Shown here one piece after another: positions 41,968-54,682 of a stretch of DNA of 64,000 bases. How positions within the stretch are numbered: position 1 is the first letter of the stretch; every line of letters begins with the position of its first letter. A program made the translations under genes and the position numbers. The stretch lies in NCBI GenBank assembly GCA_024220505.1, contig JAKZZE010000035.1, forward strand, positions 62,001 through 126,000. The letters are read 5' to 3'. This stretch comes from Rhizopus arrhizus (Eukaryota > Mucoromycota > Mucoromycetes > Mucorales > Rhizopodaceae). Under the pieces are notes generated by a model. It was not told the origin of the DNA. It saw only the letters and a list, made by a program, of their open reading frames with translations, and did no database searches.

Positions 41968-44718
41968 CACTGCAAATAATGTTGCACCTTTGACGTAGAA
42001 TTCTGATATCGGTGACAGTCATAGGTCCACAGATTTTAAAGTTTTTTTTTAAAAAAACATTATATCTTGCTGTATTGGTCATTTTCGAAATATGAAAAAA
42101 GATTTAGATGCGAAAAAAATAAAGAAATTAAGTAATGTTATTTTTTTCATTGTAAGGTAAATATTCATAAAGTTATTCACGTTTTAAAAAAATGACTTTT
42201 TTTTTTACAGATGATCTTTTTTTGGAAAGCTTGTTCTCCTCTATCGTTGAAAGACCGATATCTTCTTTTTTTTATTTTTGAGGGCAAAATGCGGAAAACA
42301 AAAACACATTGTGATTATTTTGATCAGAAGAATACATATTAGGAAGGCAGTCTGTGCTTTTTAGCTTAGCTCATTAGAAACGTGTAACAGAATGTAACAA
42401 AATAGTTGCGTTTGGGAAAAAAAAAGAAGCTGAAAAATTAAAAGTAAAAAAAAAAAGACAAAGTTAAAAAAAAAGACCTAGTGAAAAAAAAAAAAAAGGG
42501 CATAGCAATAAAATGTTACTTATTCAAATGAAAACAATAACCTAACAGTAAACATGTTTTATAAAAATACAAATGCTTTTACATTGTAACAAAAGATTAT
42601 GTGTATATTCTAAAAAGAATAAAAAAAAAAGAGGCTTTGTTAACATCTTGTTACAAGGCAGTTATAATTAATAGATACATGCACAGTTTTTTTTTGTTTT
42701 TCAAGTAAATAAAGTGCTTTATTATTTTTTTTATGACAAATAATATAAAAGAATATATGTTTTTAAGCTTATACTAGTTCATTACTTACTTTATGTTTGC
42801 ACATGGGTGTAATTTGCCATTAGCCATTAGCCATTAGAGATGTTAACATTGCCAACTTCCTTTACCAAAAAAAACTTTTCAACAACAAGCAGTAATATAA
42901 GTTTGACATTCTTATAGTTTTATCGTGTTGGAAAGAACAACTTTGCTCATGAGGTTCATGTTCGTCATCCGAATGTGTCCCATTAGGAATTCCTAATGTA
43001 AAAAAAAAAAAAAAAAAAAAAAAAGAACCCGACATTAGACTTGGTTGTTATTATTTTTTTTTATAAACTTACATATGATCAATACTTGAGCATTCTATTT
43101 TATCTTTTGTACCTTTGACATTTAGTGTATTCCATGAAACAAAACAAGGGAGAAAAAAAAAAAAAAAAAAAAAGAAAAGAAAAATAATATCCTCCACGTT
43201 AAAGATATTGCACGCAAGTAATAAAACTTACTCAAGCAATGTATAAGTTATCTTTTGGGATACCATTAAATACAGACTACATGAAAAGCAACTGTTTTTG
43301 TTTTCTAATATGGATAGACAGTGAATAAGTGTAACATTGGTAAAATAAGGCTACAAAAAAGCACTTCTCTTTTTTTTTTTTTTTTCTTTTTTTTTTCTTC
43401 TCTTTTTTATAAAAGGTAAGTTCTTAATATTATATAAATTGTATTCCTGTTCTAACGGTACTTGTACTTTAGTAATATTGTATTGATTTCTTTCTTTATA
43501 GTCTAAATGGCCTTTATAAAGTCTTTTTCCCAGGATTATTATTGCTTCTTCTTTTACTTGTTGGTATAGGCTTGACTGGTATCTTTTTTTCTTTTCTTTT
43601 TTTTTTCATGGTCCATCTAAAGCAAGGTACTATTACTTTTATTACATATCCATCATAGCTAATAATTATTATAGATGCCTGCTGCTTTTTTTACTTGTGA
43701 GTATACGCTTAGCTAGTTTTTTCTCTTAGCCCATCTAAAGGTACTATTACTTTTATTACATATCCATCATAGCTAATAATTATTATAGATACGTACTGCT
43801 TCCTTTTTTTTACTTATTGGTAAAAGCTCAGCAAGTTTTCTTCCCCTTGTCTATCTAAAGAAAGGTACTATTGCTTTTACGATACATACACGATAGCTAA
43901 TAATCATTATAGATGAGTGCTGCTCTGCTTTGGCCTCTTTCTGTTTCTATCATGGTTTTTACTTTAGTTCTTAAGTACTGATGTATTTCCTTCTTTGCTT
44001 TAATTACCCAAGTCCTTGAATCCTTGAATCCTTGAATCCTTGTGTCTCTGAATCCTTGAGCTTGGCTTTTTTTTTTTTTTCTTTTGAAAACTTTTTGAGT
44101 TCCACGAGATTAATTGATGTATTTTTAGATTAGATGCTGCTATTCTGGTGACATTAGGTAAGTCAAGTACACAGTTAAAACGCTACAAGCAAAGAAATAC
44201 TATGTATTATTATTATTTTATTTAAATAAAAAAAAGTATTTTTTATAAACAAAATCCCTATTTTTTTGTATATATAAAGCAATATTTATTTCAATATGAA
44301 TGGTCGGTAAAGAAGTATATAAAGCAATATGAGTGGTTCATAAAGAAGTATATAAGGCAATATGCATGGTTTATAAAGAGTAAAAAGACAAATAAAGTAA
44401 TAATTTAAAAAGTATCATTGGTTGCCAAACTATTTATAACGTAGAATAGACTATGTAAAGCAGCTAACAAGAGAGATGCCTTCGCAGAACGACAATTGGG
44501 TCTGTATAAATCTACTTAGAGCTATGGATCATCATTTTCGTTAATATCGGCACCATACAGAGACGCAGAATATATTGACAGACATTTAGGTCCTTAAAGG
44601 GTGCCGATATTGACGTCGGCATAAATACCCATTCAATCACAGCTTTTGGCATCGTTAAACAGAAAAGCATATTGCTAAAAATTAACAGTGTGCAGAGTTT
44701 GCACGATTATTTGCAGTG
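41968..44718. mobile_element. Non-autonomous CACTA element (2751 bp)
   Basis: Starts CACTGCAAATAAT and ends ATTATTTGCAGTG, with 3-bp TSD GGC at 41965-41967 and 44719-44721. Long subterminal regions resemble those of the 7.47-kb element at 50217 (TTAGCCAT heptamers, T-rich tracts, AATCCTTG repeats). No transposase remnant is present. Confidence 0.8.
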
Positions 44719-44721
44719 GGC

Positions 44722-45730
44722 CACTGCAAATAATCGTTCCATTTAGGTACCGGATTGCGCAAGATTGCTCTTCTTTTGGGTAACAAACTGTTATTTTTTT
44801 TCGTGAAAAAAATTAAATCTTGCTGTATTGATCATTTTCGAACTTTGAAAAAAGATTTAGATGCGAAAAAAATAAAGAAATTTAACAATGTTATTATTTT
44901 TTTTGTGTTGTAAGTATTCATAGAGTTATTCATGTTTTAAAAAAGTGTCTTTTTTTTTTCAAATAGTCTTTTTTTGGAAAGCCTGTTCTTCTCTATCGTT
45001 GAAAGACCGATATTTTCTTTTTTTATTTTTGAGGGCAAAATGCGGAAATCAAAAGCACATTGTGATTATTTTGATCAAAGGAATACATATTAGGAAGGCA
45101 GTCTGTGATCATTAGCTTAGTTCATTTGAAGCGTGTAACAGAACGTAACAAAGTAGTTGCGTTTGGGAAAAAAAAAAGAAGCTGAAGAATTAAAAGTAAA
45201 AAAAAAGACCTAGTGAAAAAAAAAAAAAAAAAAAAGAGCATAGCAATAAAAAGTTCCTTATTCAAATGAAAACAATAATCTAACAGTAAATATACTTTAT
45301 AAAAATGTAAATACTTTTACGTTATAACAAAAGAATACTTGTATATTCTAAAAAGAATAAAAAATAAAGAAGCTTTGTTAACATCTTGTTACAAGGCAAT
45401 TATAATTAATAGATACAAGCACAATTTTTTTGTTTTTCAAGTAAATAGATTGCTTTATTATTTTTTATGACAAATAATACAAGAGAATATATGTTTTTAA
45501 GCTTATATTAGTTCATTACTTACTTTATGTTTACACATGGGTGTAATTTGCAATTAGCCATTAGCCATTAGAGATGTTAACATTGTCAACTTCCTTTACC
45601 AAAAAGGGCTTTTCAACAACAAGCAACAATATAAGTTTGATATTCTTATAGTTTTATCGTGTTAAAAAGAATACCTTTGCTCATGAGGTTCATGTTCGTC
45701 ATCCGAATGTGTCCCATTAGGAATTTCTAA

Positions 45731-45771
<41 letters not shown>

Positions 45772-48700
45772 AACCGACATTAGACTTGGTTATTACCTTT
45801 TTTTTTTTTTATAAACTTACATATGACCAATATTTGAGTTTTCTGTTTTATCTTTTGTGTCTTTGGCATCATGTGTATTCCATGAAACAAAACAAGGGAG
45901 AAAAAAAAAGAAGTTGTTTTTCTGCTATAATTTGTTGATACCGATCTTTTTTTTATTTCAAGTAAAAATAGAATAAAATAACAACTTTCCTCCTAAACAT
46001 ATTGCACACAAGTAATAAAACTTGTTCAAGCAATGTATAAATTATCTTTTGGGATACCATTAAATGTAAACTACATGAAAAGCAATTGTTTTTGTTTTCT
46101 AATATAGATAGACAGCGAATAAGTGTAACATTGGTAAAATAAGGCTACAAAAAAAGCACTTTTCTTTTTTTTTTTTCTTTTTTTTTCTTCTGTTTTTTAT
46201 AAAAGGTAAGTTCTTAATATTATATAAATTGTATTCCTGCTCTAATGGTATTTGTACTTTAGTAAAGACGTATCGAATGCTTTCTTTATGGTTTAAATGG
46301 TCTTTATAAAGCCTTTTTCCCAGGATTATCATTGCTTCTTCTTTTACTTGTTGGTATAAGCTTGGCTGGTGTCTTTTTTCTTTTCTTTTTTTTTATGGTC
46401 TATCTAAAGCAAGGTGCTATTATTTTTGCTACATATACTCAATAGCTAATAAATATTATAGATGTCTGATGCTTTTTTAGTCGTTTGTATACGCTTAGCT
46501 AGTTTTCTTCCCATGGTCTATCTGAAGAAAGGTACTATTACTTTTATTATATATACACGATAGCTAATAACTATTATAGATGAATGCTGCTTTGCTTTGG
46601 CCTTTTCTATCTCTTTTCTGCCTTTGCTTTGGTTCTTAAGTACTGATGTCTTTTCTTTTGCTTTGATTGCCCAAGTCCTTGAATCCTTGAATCCTTGTGT
46701 CTCTGAATCCTTGAGCTTGGCTTTTTTTTCTTGTTTTTTGAGAAATTTTTGAGTTCCACGAGGTTAATTGATGTAATTTTAGATTAGATGCTGCTATTCT
46801 GGTGACATTAGGTAAGTCAAGTACACTTTTAAAACGCTACAAGCAAAGAAATATCATATTTTGTTATTATTATTTTATTCAAATAAAAAAAAGCTATTTT
46901 TTATAAACAAAATCCCTATTTTTTTACGTGTATAAAGCGATATTTATTGCAATATGAATGGTCAATAAAGAAGTATATAAAGCAATATAAGTGGTTCATA
47001 AAGAAGTATATAAGGCAATATGAGTGGTTTATAAAAGAGCAAAAAGACAAATAAAGTAGTGTTTTACAAAGCGTGATTGGTTGCCAAGCACCATTAGATG
47101 TCAAATTGATAATAAACAAGAGCCACAACGTAACTGATGAAAGACCCATTTTCCGAGATCAGTTAACGAAAAAGTTTCCCAACAGTCCCCTGTGTTGGCC
47201 ACAAATCTTGCACCATCACATAACCAAAGGGCGAACAATAACTTACACGATTTGTGGCAGAGACAGGAGGCTGTGCGTGGATAAATCTCTTACCTGATTG
47301 TACACGATTGTAAATTATTTCACAAGATTGCTAGTCAATCAGGTAAGAGATTTATCCACGCACAGCCTCCTGTCTCTGCCACAAATCGTGTAAGTTATTG
47401 TTCGCCCTTTGGTTATGTGATGGTGCAAGATTTGTGGCCAACACAGGGGACTGTTGGGAAACTTTTTCGTTAACTGATCTCGGAAAATGGGTCTTTCATC
47501 AGTTACGTTGTGGCTCTTGTTTATTATCAATTTGACATCTAATGGTGCTTGGCAACCAATCACGCTTTGTAAAACACTACTTTATTTGTCTTTTTGCTCT
47601 TTTATAAACCACTCATATTGCCTTATATACTTCTTTATGAACCACTTATATTGCTTTATATACTTCTTTATTGACCATTCATATTGCAATAAATATCGCT
47701 TTATACACGTAAAAAAATAGGGATTTTGTTTATAAAAAATAGCTTTTTTTTATTTGAATAAAATAATAATAACAAAATATGATATTTCTTTGCTTGTAGC
47801 GTTTTAAAAGTGTACTTGACTTACCTAATGTCACCAGAATAGCAGCATCTAATCTAAAAATACATCAATTAGTCTCGTGGAACTCAAAAAGTTCTCAAAA
47901 GAAAAAAGAAAAAAAAGCTAAGCTCAAGGATTCAGAGACACAAGGATTCAAGGATTCAAGGACTTGGGCACTCAAAGCAAAAGAAAAGACATCAGTACTT
48001 AAGAGCCAAAGTAAAAACAAGGAAAGAAACAGAAAGAGGCCAAAGCAAAGCAGCATTCATCTGACAATTATTAGTTATCGTGTATATGTAGTAAAAGTAA
48101 TAGTACCTTTCTTTAGATGGACCATGGGAAGAAAACTAGCTAAGCGTATACAAACGACTAAAATAGCATCAGGCATCTATAATAATTATTAGTTATTGAG
48201 TGTATGTAGTAAAAGTAATAGTACCTTGCTTTCATAGACCATTAAAAAAAAAAGAAAAGAAAAAAGACCAGCCAAGCTTATACCAACAAGGAAAAGAAGA
48301 AGCAATGATAATCCTGGGAAAAGACTTTATAAAGACCATTTAAACCATAAAGAAAGCAGCCGATACATATTTACTACAGTAAAAGCACCATTAGAGCTGG
48401 AATAGAATATATATAATATTAAGAACTTACCTTTTATAAAAAAGAGAAGAAGAAAAAAGAAAAAAAAAAAAAAACAGAAGTGCGTTTTTTGTAGCCTTAT
48501 TTTACCAATGTTACACTTATTCAATGTGTGGTATTTACACATATAATAAAGTAATACTGTAAATTACTACGAACAATGATCATCCAAATTAGGAATATCG
48601 GACATTGTATTATGCCACGTCAAATAAAATTATATCCCGATCCACTCCAGAATATTCTAACAAGTTCCTGAATCAGGATTAATAATTACTTCTTGATAAA

Positions 48701-49444
48701 AGATGTTAAACAATACCAATCATATAATTAACGCATCGTCTAATATCGATTAATAATCAATAATCATATACTGTGAATACTATTATTTAGCCGTGGATAG
48801 AAAAGTATAAATACCCTCATATTTTTAATTTGAATAAAGGACAACCTACTTTGGAGTCTCACTTATTTTTTATATTTGTTGATTGACTTAGTACTTTTTA
48901 TATTATAAACCCTAAATATCACACAATGTCTATCCATATTAGAAATCAAAAACTGTTGCTTTTCATATAGTTTACATTTAATGGTATCCCAAAAGATAAC
49001 TGATACATTGCTTGAACAATGTTTATTACTTGAATGCAATATGTTTAGCATGAAGGGTATTATTTTATTTTATTTTTTACTTGAAATAAAAAAAAGTCGG
49101 TATCTTAACAAATTATAGCAGTAAAACAATATCTTTTTTTTTCTCCCTTGTTTTGTTTCATGGAATATACTAGATGTCAAAGGTACAAAAGATAAAAAAG
49201 AATGCTCAAGTATTGATCATATGTAAGTTTACAAAAAAAAAAATAACAACCAAGTCTAATGTCAGTTTCTTTTTTTTTTTTACATTAGGAATTCCTAATG
49301 GGACACATTCGGATGATGAACATGAGCCTCATGAGCAAAGTTGTTCTTCCCAACATGATAAAACCATAAGAATACCAAACTTATATTACTGCTTGCTGCT
49401 GAGAAACTCTTTTTAGTAAAGGAAGTTGGTAATGTTAACATCTC
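44722..49444. mobile_element. Second CACTA derivative folded into a large palindrome
   Basis: Left end CACTGCAAATAATCG abuts the TSD of the previous element. Arms 45571-47300 and 47336-49444 are inverted copies (about 1.7 kb each once the solo LTR is removed) around a 35-bp spacer (47301-47335). Each arm corresponds to the right part of a CACTA element lacking its last 50-90 bp. The right arm ends at 49444 without a CACTA end. Confidence 0.8.
48527..48923 (+). mobile_element. Solo LTR (397 bp) in the palindrome arm
   Basis: Ends TGTGGTATTTACAC and CTAAATATCACA; TSD CAATG at 48522-48526 and 48924-48928. TATAAATA near 48807 and AATAAA near 48833 on the plus strand. Third copy of the 396-bp family, in the opposite orientation to 16313 and 33421. 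Confidence 0.9.
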
Positions 49445-50216
49445 GGATGGTTGTACCTTTGCTGCCGTCGGACTTTAAAATTTCCAATTTCCTTATTAGG
49501 AAATCATCATTTTTAGACATTTTGCTGTGGATATCAATAAAATATAATTGTATTGACAGTTGCTAATATGTATGTTATGTCTAGTTTCGCTATACGGTGA
49601 AGTGATAACAGAAACCAATTAATAGAAGACTGTAAAGACTATTAATGTACAATAACAACAAAGTTAACAATATAAACTAGTTCTTGACTTCAATTGCTTG
49701 AACGTGCAAAAAGAATTTACTCGGCACCCAAAATTAATTTTAGCGGGAAGAAAGCCTTTTTTTATTACTTTACAACAATTGATACTTTTAGAATAACATA
49801 TTAATATAAGGTAATAGGGGGAAAATATACAGTTATAAAGGGAATGATGGTGATTTTTGATAAATAAAGTAAATAATGTATCAATTGAGTGTTCGTCTTC
49901 ATGTTGATTTTTTATGGTGTTCTTTTCTGTTTAGTGTGCTGGCACATTGGGTGAATAATGCGTCCAGAGATCGTCTTCTTGATGTATCCTATGAGGGATA
50001 GAAAATAATAGGTAAGAAAAATAATGTCGGCCAATTGTGACGTGTGTCTTTTCAATTCCCGATGCGGTGAAGCTGATTATTTTCCTTTCCCCTTATTTTC
50101 TTTTACATTTTCTTCAATAACGTCTGTTAGAGTTATCCAACCACACCGAAAAGCATACCATTCGAATCGCCATGAAAAGGAGCATCTTTTGAATACAAAA
50201 TAAGCTTTAAAAATCA
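49445..50216. other. No gene recognised
   Basis: Mixed-composition sequence between the palindrome and the autonomous CACTA element. No ORF, repeat or RNA gene recognised. Ends in the TSD TCA (50214-50216). Confidence 0.4.
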
Positions 50217-50691
50217 CACTGCAAATAATCGTTCCAATTAGGTACCGGATTGCGCAAGATTGCTCTTCGTTTGGGTAACAAATTGCTACTTTTTTTCGTG
50301 AAAAAAATTAAATCTTGCTGTATTGATCATTTTCGAATTTTGAAAAAAGATTTAGATGCGAAAAAAATAAAGAAATTTAACGATGTTATTATTTTATTTG
50401 TAGGGTAAATATTCATGGAGTTATTCACATTTTTAAAGAAATGTTTTTTTTTACAACCGATCTTTTTTTGGAAAGCGTATTTCTCTCCATTGTTTAAAGA
50501 CCGATATTTTCTTTTTTTTATTTTTGAGGGCAAAATGCGGAAATCAAAAGCACCGTGCGATTATTTTGTACAGAAGAATACATATTAGGAAGGCAATCTG
50601 TGATCTTTAGCTAAGCTCATTGGAAATGTGTAACAGAACGTAACAAAATAGTTACGTTTAGTAAAAAAAAAAAAAAAGAAGCTGAAAGATT

Positions 50692-50818
50692 AAAGTTAAA
50701 AAAAAAGACAAAGTTAAAAAAAAAGACAAAGTTAAAAAAAAAGACAAAGTTAAAAAAAAAGACAAAGTTAAAAAAAAAGACAAAGTTAAAAAAAAAGACA
50801 AAGTTAAAAAAAAAGACA
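50692..50818 (+). repeat. 18-bp tandem repeat
   Basis: About seven copies of GACAAAGTTAAAAAAAAA in the left subterminal region. Single copies sit at the matching site in the elements at 41968 and 44722. Confidence 0.9.
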
Positions 50819-51130
50819 GCGAAAAAAAAAAAGAATATAGCAATAAAAGGTTCCTTATTCAAATGAAAACAATAATCTAGAGCAAATATACTTTATAGAA
50901 ATGCAAATGCTTTTATGTTATAACAAAAGAATACTTGTATATTCTAAAAAGAATAAAAAAATAAAAAAGCTTTGCTCACATTTTGTTATAATTAACACAT
51001 ACAAGTACAGCGTTTTTGTTTTTCAAGTAAATAGATGGCTTTATTATTTTTTATGACAAATAATACAAGAGAATATATGTTTTTAAGCTTACACTGGTTC
51101 ATTACTTACATCATGTTTACACATGGGCGT

Positions 51131-51180
51131 AATTTGCCATTAGGCCATTAGCCATTAGCCATCAGCCATTAGCCATTAGA
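51131..51180 (+). repeat. Heptamer repeat TTAGCCA
   Basis: About six copies, some imperfect. The same heptamer occurs in two to three copies near 42820 and 45555, so its number varies among family members. Confidence 0.85.
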
Positions 51181-51615
51181 GATGTTAACATTGCCAACTT
51201 CCGTTACCAAAGAGGAATTTTCAGCAGCAAGCAGTAATAAAAGTTTGATATTCTTATAGCTTTGTCATGTTGGAAAGAACAGCTTCTCTCATGAGGTTAA
51301 TGTTCATCATCCGAATGTGTCCCATTAGGAATTTCTAATGTAAAAAAAAAAAGAAAAAAAAAAAAAGAAACCGATATTAGACTTGGTTGTTGTTATTTTT
51401 TTTATAAACTTACATTTGACCAATACTTGAGTTTTCTTTTGTATCTTTTGTATCTTGGGCATCTCGTGCATTCCATGAAACAAAACAAGGGAAAAAAAAA
51501 AAGGTTACTTTAAGCACCGACTTTGTTTTTTAAATTTAACGTTTTTTTTTTTATCAGGCATATTTTCTCTTTCTACCTATTTTCTTTACTATTTCCAAAT
51601 TTAAAAAATATAAAC

Positions 51616-54521
51616 ATGAACAACTTCAACGCCACCAAAATTATTTGCACCTGTTCTGAATGCAGCAACCATCCCAATGGATTTAGAATGCTTGCAAAGA
51701 GAACTGTAAGAGGCCATGAACTTATCGACAGAGTTAGAAATAGAGGTTTTTGTTTTATTTTTTAATAAAAATCCAAATGTGCTAATGTTCAAAAAAAAAA
51801 AAAAAAATAGAATCAAGAAGAGTATCTGAAGCTAACGACAACGGGGAGGAAACTGTCGAATACTCATCAGCCATTCCTGAGCCAGCAACTGAAGGTATAT
51901 TTTTAATCAACAAAGTATTTAATATACGAAAGGTTTTATTTATTGAAATGTATTTTGCAACTTGTTAGACGAAATGAATGTTGACGAAGAGGAGGGAATG
52001 AGTAATGAAGAACAGCTTCGTCACCTTTTGCTGTTGTTCATTGTGCTTTTTCAAGCAAAGCACCTCTCGGTGAAAGCCGGTGAAGACTTGTTGGCCTTTC
52101 TTTCCTTCTTTGTCCGTTCTCTTGGCCATGGTATGGAGATTCCTACAAAAATCTCTACTGCCCGTACTATGGTCAATTATTCCACTGCCAGCAATGGTTT
52201 GTCCCGTTTTCTTGTTTGCTCTGCTTGTCGAAGCGTTTACACTTCTGGAAGCTTGCATTCTCGCTCCTGTGGTTATGTACGCTTCCCTAACAACCCTTAT
52301 CGACAAGCACAACCATGTGGAAATGCTCTTTTTGTAGGCAGCAGTTTAAAGCCAGTGCTTGAGTATCCCTACAACTCAATTACTGAGACTTTAAAAAAGT
52401 TCTTTATGCGACCCAGTTTTGAACAACAAATTGAGCAATGGAGAAGAAGATCAGTTGATGAAGATGTCATGTTCGACATATATGATGGCAGAGTTTGGAA
52501 TCAGCTTGTGGATTCAAACGGGCAAATTTTTACCAGTCAACCAAGATCATTGATGGTATCCTTGAATGTGGATTGGTTCCAGCCAAGTGACAACATGAAG
52601 CATTCTAGTGGTGCCATTTACCTTGCAATTAACAACCTGCCAAGAAATACACGTATGAAGTTTTCCAACATCGTTTTGGCAGGTGTTATTCCTGGACCAC
52701 ATGAGCCCAATGATGATCAAATCCAAAACTTCTTGAAGCCATTGGTAGATGAATTGCTTGTACTGTACAATGGTGTTGTAATGCCCACTTACCAAAATCC
52801 TAACGGAGAACTAGTTCGTGTGGCATTGATGTCCATCAATTGTGATATGCCTGCAGCAAGAAAAGTAGCTGGATACATGGGCGCCATGGCTACTAAAGCA
52901 TGTAACAAGTGCTCAACTGGTTTTGGCTGTCTATCAACTGGTACCAGGTCTTCAAAGCCAAACTTTTCTGATTTCAACGATGAAAACTGGGTGCAAAGAA
53001 CGTGGGAACAGCAAAGATTTGATGCGTATGACTGGTTGACTGCTACGCACAAGGCACAACAAGAAGAAAAACAGGCAAGTTCTGGTACAAAGTGGAGTGA
53101 AGTACATCGACTTCCTTACTTTGATGTGGTGAGATATGTAACTGTCGATCCAATGCATAACTTGTTTCTTGGAACACCCAAAAAAATGATTGAAGTCTGG
53201 CAGGATTTTGGCTTGCTTGTTTCTACTGATTTTCCAGCAATGGCAGCAGAGTCGACCACTATCATCGTTCCTCAGCAATATGCTAAGCTATCTGAAGGTA
53301 TGTAATACTGCTTGATCGTGTTTATATATACATGGAATAAAGCTTTATTTCATGGTGGAGCAAAATACTTATTTTTTTTTCTTTTTTTTTTAAAAAAAAA
53401 TAGGAAAAATCTCTGGTGCTTTTGCTAATATGAAATCAGATGAGTGGAGAACTTGGGTTGTTGTGCTGTCACCTTTCCTTCTCAAACAAAAACTGGCAGG
53501 TGAACATTTTACAAACTGGTTGCGGTATGTCGATGCTGTGAAGCTGGTCACTGGCCCTTCCAGCACAGTAGAAGACATAGATACCGCACATCTATTGATG
53601 AAAAACTTTGGCAAGACCTGTGTCGAGCTGTATGGTGAATCTATGCCCACTCCAAATATGCATATGCATCTCCATTTGAAAGAAAGCTTCCTGGACTTTG
53701 GTCCATCATACTCTTTCTGGCTTTATGGCTTTGAACGTCTTAATGGCGATATGAAACATATAAACATCAATTTTAAGACTGGATTTGAAACAACTTATGC
53801 TACTATGTTCATTCAAAATGTTCACACACAAGATCTAGTATATTCTTTACATTCCTTTATCAATTCAACAAACGAAGACATACTCCTACTAATTAAATTT
53901 ATAGAAGAGATAGGTGAGGTTACGAATGACGAGAGTGGTTTAACGCCATTTGATTACTCTCGTTTCATAGACGGACCTAGCTTATTCAATTCAACAATAA
54001 CTGGTAGTGAGCCTCTGCCACCCACATCCTTTCCTTTAAATTTCGACAATCGAACCCAACTTATATGCCCAGAACACTATGAACAATTGATTAATTACTA
54101 CACCTATACCTATGCACTCATCCCTGGCACATTTATCAGCAATATTATTCATTCATTTAAAAATATAAACTTGCTTGGACAAAAATATACGTCATCAAAT
54201 AATAATTCAACTTCTTCATCCTCCTGCATTATCCAAGCTATTATCAACAATGAAATACGCATTGGTCAAATTTCTTATTTTTTCACACATTCATTTAACA
54301 ACTACACTCATTACTTTGCATTTGTCAATTGGTACAGCCATGCGACCCATCACTTTCCCTCCTTTGATGATACTGGCATTCAAGTATGGAAAAACCAGTT
54401 TGACCCAGTCTCACAACAAAATATACTTCCTGTTCACAAAATTCACAATCCAGTAGCAGTGAAGTCATATTTAGACAACCATATTCTTACACTTTCTCTC
54501 CCAAGACGGATCTATATGTAA
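51616..54521 (+). CDS. CACTA tnp2-like transposase, 886 aa, four exons
   Basis: Exons 51616-51745, 51811-51894, 51969-53297 and 53404-54521; all introns are GT-AG and phases fit, giving 887 codons with the stop. The N-terminus has a Cys cluster (CTCSECS, then H). Core landmarks of tnp2-type transposases: SLNVDWFQPSD (about 269-279), GVIPGPHEP (310-318), CDMPAARKVAGY (363-374), CNKC (383-386), VDPMHNLFLGT (464-474) and LYGFERLNGD (621-630). The Asp in the first and third blocks and the Glu in FERLNG are the likely DDE triad (from family knowledge). It would bind the subterminal repeats and CACTG ends. No lesion is seen, so it may be functional. The second gene ends 162 bp downstream on the other strand. 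Confidence 0.85.
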
Positions 54522-54682
54522 AAATATGTTGAAGCGTTCATTCATTTATTATTATTATTATTATTGTTATTATTATTGTTTTATTATATATTTTACTAAA
54601 GAATCATTCAATAGACTTTTTTTAAAAAATTTTATTCAATTTGTGAAGAAACAAACCAAGAAAAAAAAAAAGGGAAGAATGC

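Noticed and set aside
47073..47720. Mirror-image pairs of 74- and 77-codon ORFs
   Set aside because: They are the same CACTA terminal sequence in both palindrome arms, also present at 57180-57615; no protein signature.
50617..50862. FFNFVFFFNFV repeat ORF
   Set aside because: Translation of the 18-bp A/T-rich tandem repeat.
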